A stretch of DNA of 10,000 nt from Theodoxus fluviatilis (taxonomy: Eukaryota; Mollusca; Gastropoda; Cycloneritida; Neritidae), in assembly GCA_034096865.1 (NCBI GenBank), contig JAWQFJ010020608.1, forward strand, positions 1-10,000. The letters are read 5' to 3'. Shown piece after piece: positions 6,444 to 10,000 of this stretch. The notes under the pieces are model-generated. The model had not been told where the DNA came from, ran no database searches, and saw nothing but the letters and a program-made list of their open reading frames with translations. Position 1 is the stretch's first letter; every line of letters begins with the position of its first letter. The position numbers were made by a program, and so were the translations under genes.

Positions 6444-8510
6444 TCAGTCCGGGGTTGAGAGGCAGCGTACTCTGTGGCTGTAGAGCCCGATCCTTGAGCC
6501 GCATGCTCTGTTGCACTTGTCGCAAGTGAAGTCTTGGCGTGGCTCTGTGGATGCCGACGCTATCCTCTGTCGTCTGCGTTCTCTCCTCTCCTCCCACTGC
6601 TCCCGTCTCCTCCTCTCGCTGGCCTGGATGCCAGTCTTGACGGCGTGTCTCCAGCTGTTGCGGTCAGCGGCCACCGTTTCCCAGTCTGCTGGGTTGATGC
6701 CTCCCGCCGTCATATCACGTTTACAAACGTCCTTGTAGCGGAGGAGAGGTCTTCCTGCAGGTCTGGATCCCGTGGCGAGCTCGCAGTACAGCACATCTTT
6801 GGGTATTCGGCCGTCATCCATCCTGCTGACGTGACCCAGCCATCTAAGTCGTCTCTGGCTGAGCATGGCGAACATGCTGGGAATACCTGCTTGCACCAGT
6901 ACGTCCTTGTTGGGGATGCGGTCATGCCAGCTGATGCCCAGGATCCTTCTGAGGCAACGCATGTGAAAGGTGTTGAGCCGGCGTTCTTGGCGGGAATACA
7001 GGGTCCACGCTTCGCTTCCGTAAAGGAGCGTGCTGAGAACACAGGCCTGGTAGACTTTCATCTTGGTGTTTGTCGTCAGCATGGAGTTGTCCCAGACACG
7101 CTTTCCGAGGCGGGCCAGTGATGTTGCGGCTTTGCCAATGCGCTTGCTTAGTTCGGCGTCCAGAGACAAGTTGCTTGAGATGGTGGAGCCCAGGTATGTA
7201 AACTCCTCCACCACCATAAGGGTGTGATCGCCGATGGAGATGCTGGGAGCGGTACTGACATCCTGACCCATGACTTCAGTCTTCTTGATGCTGATGGTCA
7301 GAGCGAATTCTTTGCATGCCTGGGCAAAGCAGTTGATGAGACGCTGCAGCGCCTCCTCTGTGTGCGCAGTCAGGGCAGCATCATCAGCAAACAACAGCTC
7401 TCTGATCAGGACCCTTTGCACTTTGGTCTTTGCACGGAGGCGGGCTAGGTTGAAGAGACCTCCATCACTTCTGGTATGGATGTACACACCATCCTCAGAC
7501 TGTCTGAAGGCGTAGGACAGTAGCAAGGAGAAGAAGATGCCGAAGAGGGTAGGAGCAAGCACACAGCCCTGTTTCACGCCGCTTCTGATTGGAAAGGGGT
7601 CTGAGGTTGAGCCGTCATACTGGACGGTACCGAACGTGCCCTCATGGAAGGACATGACCATTCTCAGGAGCTTTGGGGGACATCCGATCTTCTGCAGCAG
7701 TGTGAATAGACCTTTTCTGCTGACCAGGTCAAATGCCTTGGTCAGATCGATGAAGGCGATGTACAGTGGTCGCCTCTGCTCACGGCATTTCTCCTGCAGC
7801 TGTCTGAGGGAAAAGACCATATCGATGGTTGAGCGTTCCGATCTGAAACCGCACTGTGCCTCAGGGTAGACTCGCTCGGCAAGTGTCTGCAACCGTTTTA
7901 GCACCACACGGGCAAAGACCTTCCCAACGATATTGAGTAGGGATATTCCGCGGTAGTTATTGCAGTCGCTGCGGTCTCCTTTGTTCTTATATAGCGTGAT
8001 GATGTTTGCGTCACGCATTTGCTGAGGGACAGCTCCTTCTTCCCAACACTGAAGTAGGAGCTCATGCAGGTGGTGGAGGAGGGCGGTTCGCTTGCCAGCC
8101 TTGATGACCTCAGGGGGGATGCCATCTTTGCCAGGGGCTTTTCCGCTGGCCAGGCTGCCCGGATTGAGGCGGGCGGTAGCTGACCAGTGGAACTGCGATG
8201 GTTCCTCCCACCGTCGGAGACAACCCGTAGCGTCCGAGCACACGCCAATCACTCTGGACTTAGAACTCGTAACTGCTGTCTCCCGTGTTGTTTCTGTCAC
8301 TGTAAAACAGCGGCACTGAAGTGACCTCTCCAGGGCGCGAGCCTGGGCAGCGTGTATGGAGATCCTGGGTTGCCCAGTCGACAGAATCCCCCACTCGGCC
8401 TCGCTGGTGTGGTCCAAAGGAACGCGGAGCGATACGTTTGGCACCAGTCTGGCTGCAGAAGCTGCCGGAAGGAGGTCAAGACTGACGACCAACCGCCTTA
8501 GGGGCTTCAC
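6444..8510 (-). CDS. LINE reverse transcriptase with C-terminal zinc finger, missing N-terminal endonuclease
   Basis: This continuous 688-codon frame copies element RNA into DNA at the target site. Visible motifs are SGKAPGKDGIP (residues 122-132), NNYRGISLL (184-192), GFRSERST (221-228), FIDLTKAFD with catalytic Asp (253-261), GVKQGCVLAPTLF (311-323) and the catalytic FADD (374-377). A thumb-like region (YLGSTIS 439-445, LRRILGISWHDRIPN 520-534, RLRWLGHVSRM 554-564) and an Arg/Glu-rich stretch (about 641-649) follow. The C-terminus has a CX2CX12HX3C finger (C663, C666, H679, C683). The first codon shown is GTG, not used by eukaryotes. An in-frame stop lies at 8529-8531, and the first ATG is residue 165 (8016-8018), inside the polymerase. 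Residues 1 to about 120 show no known domain and are probably former non-coding DNA joined by a deletion. No frameshift or stop interrupts the polymerase, suggesting a young insertion. Confidence 0.85.
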   Translation of the reverse strand: MKPLRRLVVSLDLLPAASAARLVPNVSLRVPLDHTSEAEWGILSTGQPRISIHAAQARALERSLQCRCFTVTETTRETAVTSSKSRVIGVCSDATGCLRRWEEPSQFHWSATARLNPGSLASGKAPGKDGIPPEVIKAGKRTALLHHLHELLLQCWEEGAVPQQMRDANIITLYKNKGDRSDCNNYRGISLLNIVGKVFARVVLKRLQTLAERVYPEAQCGFRSERSTIDMVFSLRQLQEKCREQRRPLYIAFIDLTKAFDLVSRKGLFTLLQKIGCPPKLLRMVMSFHEGTFGTVQYDGSTSDPFPIRSGVKQGCVLAPTLFGIFFSLLLSYAFRQSEDGVYIHTRSDGGLFNLARLRAKTKVQRVLIRELLFADDAALTAHTEEALQRLINCFAQACKEFALTISIKKTEVMGQDVSTAPSISIGDHTLMVVEEFTYLGSTISSNLSLDAELSKRIGKAATSLARLGKRVWDNSMLTTNTKMKVYQACVLSTLLYGSEAWTLYSRQERRLNTFHMRCLRRILGISWHDRIPNKDVLVQAGIPSMFAMLSQRRLRWLGHVSRMDDGRIPKDVLYCELATGSRPAGRPLLRYKDVCKRDMTAGGINPADWETVAADRNSWRHAVKTGIQASERRRREQWEERRERRRQRIASASTEPRQDFTCDKCNRACGSRIGLYSHRVRCLSTPD

Positions 8511-8676
8511 TCCGGATTTGTGTAGGGTTTACTCCTTAGCCTTTCCTCCTCCCGAAGGTATCCACAAGGCAGCGGAGCCCTAGTTTTATTCGCCTCTTAC
8601 GAATCGCGCAGGGAGACGCGGTGGGTCAATTCTTACCCCGAGCCCGCAGGGGTGGGTTTTACATCAGAGTTTCCCT

Positions 8677-8790
8677 CTCCTAGACGAACTGCCTGACGAG
8701 GCTAACGAGCTCCATCTGCCCGGGTTTGAAGTCGGAGTTGTCCTTCTCCTAGACTGGTTGCCAACCAAGGCTTATGAGCCCAGTCTGCCC
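8677..8790 (-). repeat. degenerate 45-bp tandem pair in LINE 5' region
   Basis: 8677-8721 and 8746-8790 align without gaps. Both begin CTCCTAGAC, share TGCC, AGGCT and GAGC, and end TCTGCCC (32 of 45 bases identical by eye, 69-bp period). The second unit can also fold: AGACTGG (8751-8757) faces CCCAGTCT near its end, with GGTTGCCAACC inside. It may be a promoter or structural repeat of the LINE 5' untranslated region. The role is unknown. Confidence 0.6.
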
Positions 8791-8964
8791 AGTTCCCGGT
8801 TATACCGCCGAGTGCTCGGTCGCACCTGCAGGAAGCTTTGTGAGTAACAGGGGGACCACGTGAAGGTGTTCCTGAAGGAGCATTTGGGTAGGAGAGCCCA
8901 TATGCGTGCATGTGCAGCGAGCTGCATTGCAGCAGCAATCACTACCCCGGGATGGGAGAGGCTA

Positions 8965-9174
8965 TGACGTAATTTATTGTGTATCTCTGCCTGTCAGGAA
9001 CGACTTAACGGCTGATATCTCAAAAACTGCTGGACGGATTTCCTTGATATTTTGCACACTTACTGGAAGTTAGGTCCGATTGAATGTGTCAAATTTTCAG
9101 AATCGAGGCTTGAAAAAAAAAGTGATTTATTTAGGTCATAAACTCGAAGCACCCCCCTAAATAGTCAATTGATG
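8965..9174 (+). repeat. dimeric interspersed repeat, copy B, right part
   Basis: The sequence resumes at tgacgtaatttattgtg, exactly where copy A continues at 4184. It carries the second monomer (gttaggtccgattgaatgtg, cagaatcgaggcttgaaa) to about 9174, where similarity to copy A is lost. Confidence 0.9.
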
Positions 9175-9211
9175 TAAGAGCCTAATCTAGTCAAACAGAG
9201 TTATCTTTTCC

Positions 9212-9236
9212 TCAGTTCAGTTCAGTTCAGTTCAGT
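9212..9236 (+). repeat. (TTCAG)n short tandem repeat
   Basis: About five units of ttcag lie directly against the left end of the transposon at 9237. The last seven bases, GTTCAGT, recur after the right end. The array may be the insertion target or may have grown from the target duplication. Confidence 0.85.
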
Positions 9237-9932
9237 CAAAGACCATACATTACTAAGACCGCGCACTCGGCTATTTTTGCACTATGCGAAGTGAGGTGCG
9301 GATTTACACACGTCTTCGTCATCACAGTTTTTAACAAATTCAGCATTTTTAACAACAGTATTTTCTCCTGAGGTTCAACAGTTAAAGGAATCTTGTGCAT
9401 CACAAATTACGAAGTTCGATTTTTCTGTTGTTCTCGCGTTTATCATTGTATGCTGCTTGATCGTCTGCTGCTCAGCGCGCAAATCATAATTATGCGTCCG
9501 GTGTTTATTTCTTTATTAAGACCAGCTTGTTAGGGACGTGCTTTTCCATGGAGAAAATTGTGTTTAGATCTTTTACGAGAGATATAGTTTACTGACACCT
9601 TGACTCTTTTCCCAGCTTTAGTGTGGGGATTTCATTTTAGTGTTTACACTCGCTTCTCCACGCACTCGGCTAATTAGTGTTCATGTTTACAAATTACGAA
9701 ACAAACGGTTTCTCACATACATATCGCTTTCAAGAAATACTATAAAACCCTTGCACGCACTTGCATTCTGCTATTCATACACTAAACTTCATTCCTCACG
9801 CACGTGGCATAATCTATGCAACACATCTTGCACAAGCGCTCTGGGGGAGACACGCGAAAACGGGGAGATCGCTCTGTCGGAAATCTCGCTAAAATCAGCC
9901 GAGTGTGCGGTCTTAGTAATGTATGGTCTTTG
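9237..9932. mobile_element. non-autonomous DNA transposon (MITE-like), 696 bp
   Basis: The left terminal repeat (9237-9272, starting CAAAGACCATACATTACTAA) and right terminal repeat (9897-9932) are reverse complements over 36 bases with one mismatch. They are flanked by GTTCAGT on both sides (9230-9236 and 9933-9939), a 7-bp candidate target duplication. CAAAG...CTTTG ends resemble hAT-type termini, but hAT elements usually make 8-bp duplications, so the superfamily is left open. No transposase frame exists inside. Two 12-mers recur inside as direct repeats: cgcactcggcta (9262 and 9661) and acaaattacgaa (9402 and 9689). Confidence 0.85.
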
Positions 9933-9939
9933 GTTCAGT

Positions 9940-10000
9940 CTCTTAACTCTGAGATGGGTTGTTGAGGCACCACTGATGACTTTTGGACAATCTTCCTCCA
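9940..10000. other. unassigned right edge
   Basis: Sixty bases follow the transposon's target duplication. Too short to interpret. Confidence 0.3.

Larger units (their letters stand above)
6393..8964 (-). mobile_element. non-LTR retrotransposon (LINE), minus strand, internally truncated
   Basis: A 2572-bp insertion carries a reverse transcriptase on the minus strand. Its limits come from comparison with the uninterrupted repeat at 4167-4203. Relative to that empty site, the filled site has lost or replaced a single G, and no target-site duplication is evident. The 3' end has a short untranslated region (6393-6443), no poly(A) tail and a stem-loop at 6407-6420. The 5' part (about 8148-8964) is GC-rich, carries a degenerate tandem pair at 8677-8790 and does not encode an endonuclease. 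The insert is much more GC-rich than the surrounding repeat. Full-length animal LINEs with an endonuclease are longer, so an internal or 5' deletion is likely. I do not assign a clade. Confidence 0.85.

Noticed and set aside
6511..8319. Plus-strand open frames of 75-195 codons
   Set aside because: They lie antisense to the reverse transcriptase and are shadows of its GC-rich coding sequence.
8530..8964. Hammerhead ribozyme at the LINE 5' end
   Set aside because: The minus strand has CTGATGT near a GAAA, but the required CTGATGA core is absent and stems are not evident.
6376..8970. TGACGT on both sides of the LINE as a target-site duplication
   Set aside because: The uninterrupted copy at 4167-4190 already has both TGACGT motifs, so they predate the insertion.

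Overview
The window looks like intergenic or intronic DNA from an animal nuclear genome. It is packed with repeats and has no recognisable host gene. Evidence for this is long dinucleotide microsatellites, a non-LTR (LINE) reverse transcriptase, tRNA-like Pol III boxes, an interstitial TTAGGG-type telomeric run and non-autonomous elements. The overall style, including a CTAAGGGAGGTAACT-like motif near 2829, fits a lophotrochozoan, perhaps a mollusc. That placement is inference and was not tested.

Layout. Positions 1-1000 hold AT-rich DNA around a 21-22 bp periodic GGGGCGAA repeat block (273-402). Positions 1000-1710 contain a TATA-like box and a downstream AATAAA (LTR-like, weak). Next comes a 34-bp minisatellite (1707-1884). 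Positions 2079-3061 are extreme low complexity: C-rich tracts, (TC)37 and (GA)53, with the last two self-complementary. Two strong hairpins lie at 2315-2398 and 3341-3371. A 35-bp minisatellite (3818-3922) abuts the first copy of a dimeric interspersed repeat (3921-4402). A fold-back element with a telomeric-repeat loop lies at 4585-4727. Positions 4728-5900 are largely unassigned. A tRNA-like block with three B-box motifs (5907-6105) precedes the second copy of the dimeric repeat.

The central event is a nested insertion. A 2.57-kb LINE on the minus strand (6393-8964) sits inside the second dimeric repeat copy (6151-6392 and 8965-9174). The uninterrupted copy at 3921-4402 serves as an empty-site reference and fixes the insertion point to within about a base. 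The LINE keeps a continuous reverse transcriptase and C-terminal zinc-finger frame, but it lacks an endonuclease domain and has no ATG upstream of the polymerase.

The right end (9237-9932) is a 696-bp non-autonomous DNA transposon with 36-bp terminal inverted repeats and a 7-bp candidate target duplication. No genes work together here. The window is best read as a layered record of repeat insertions.
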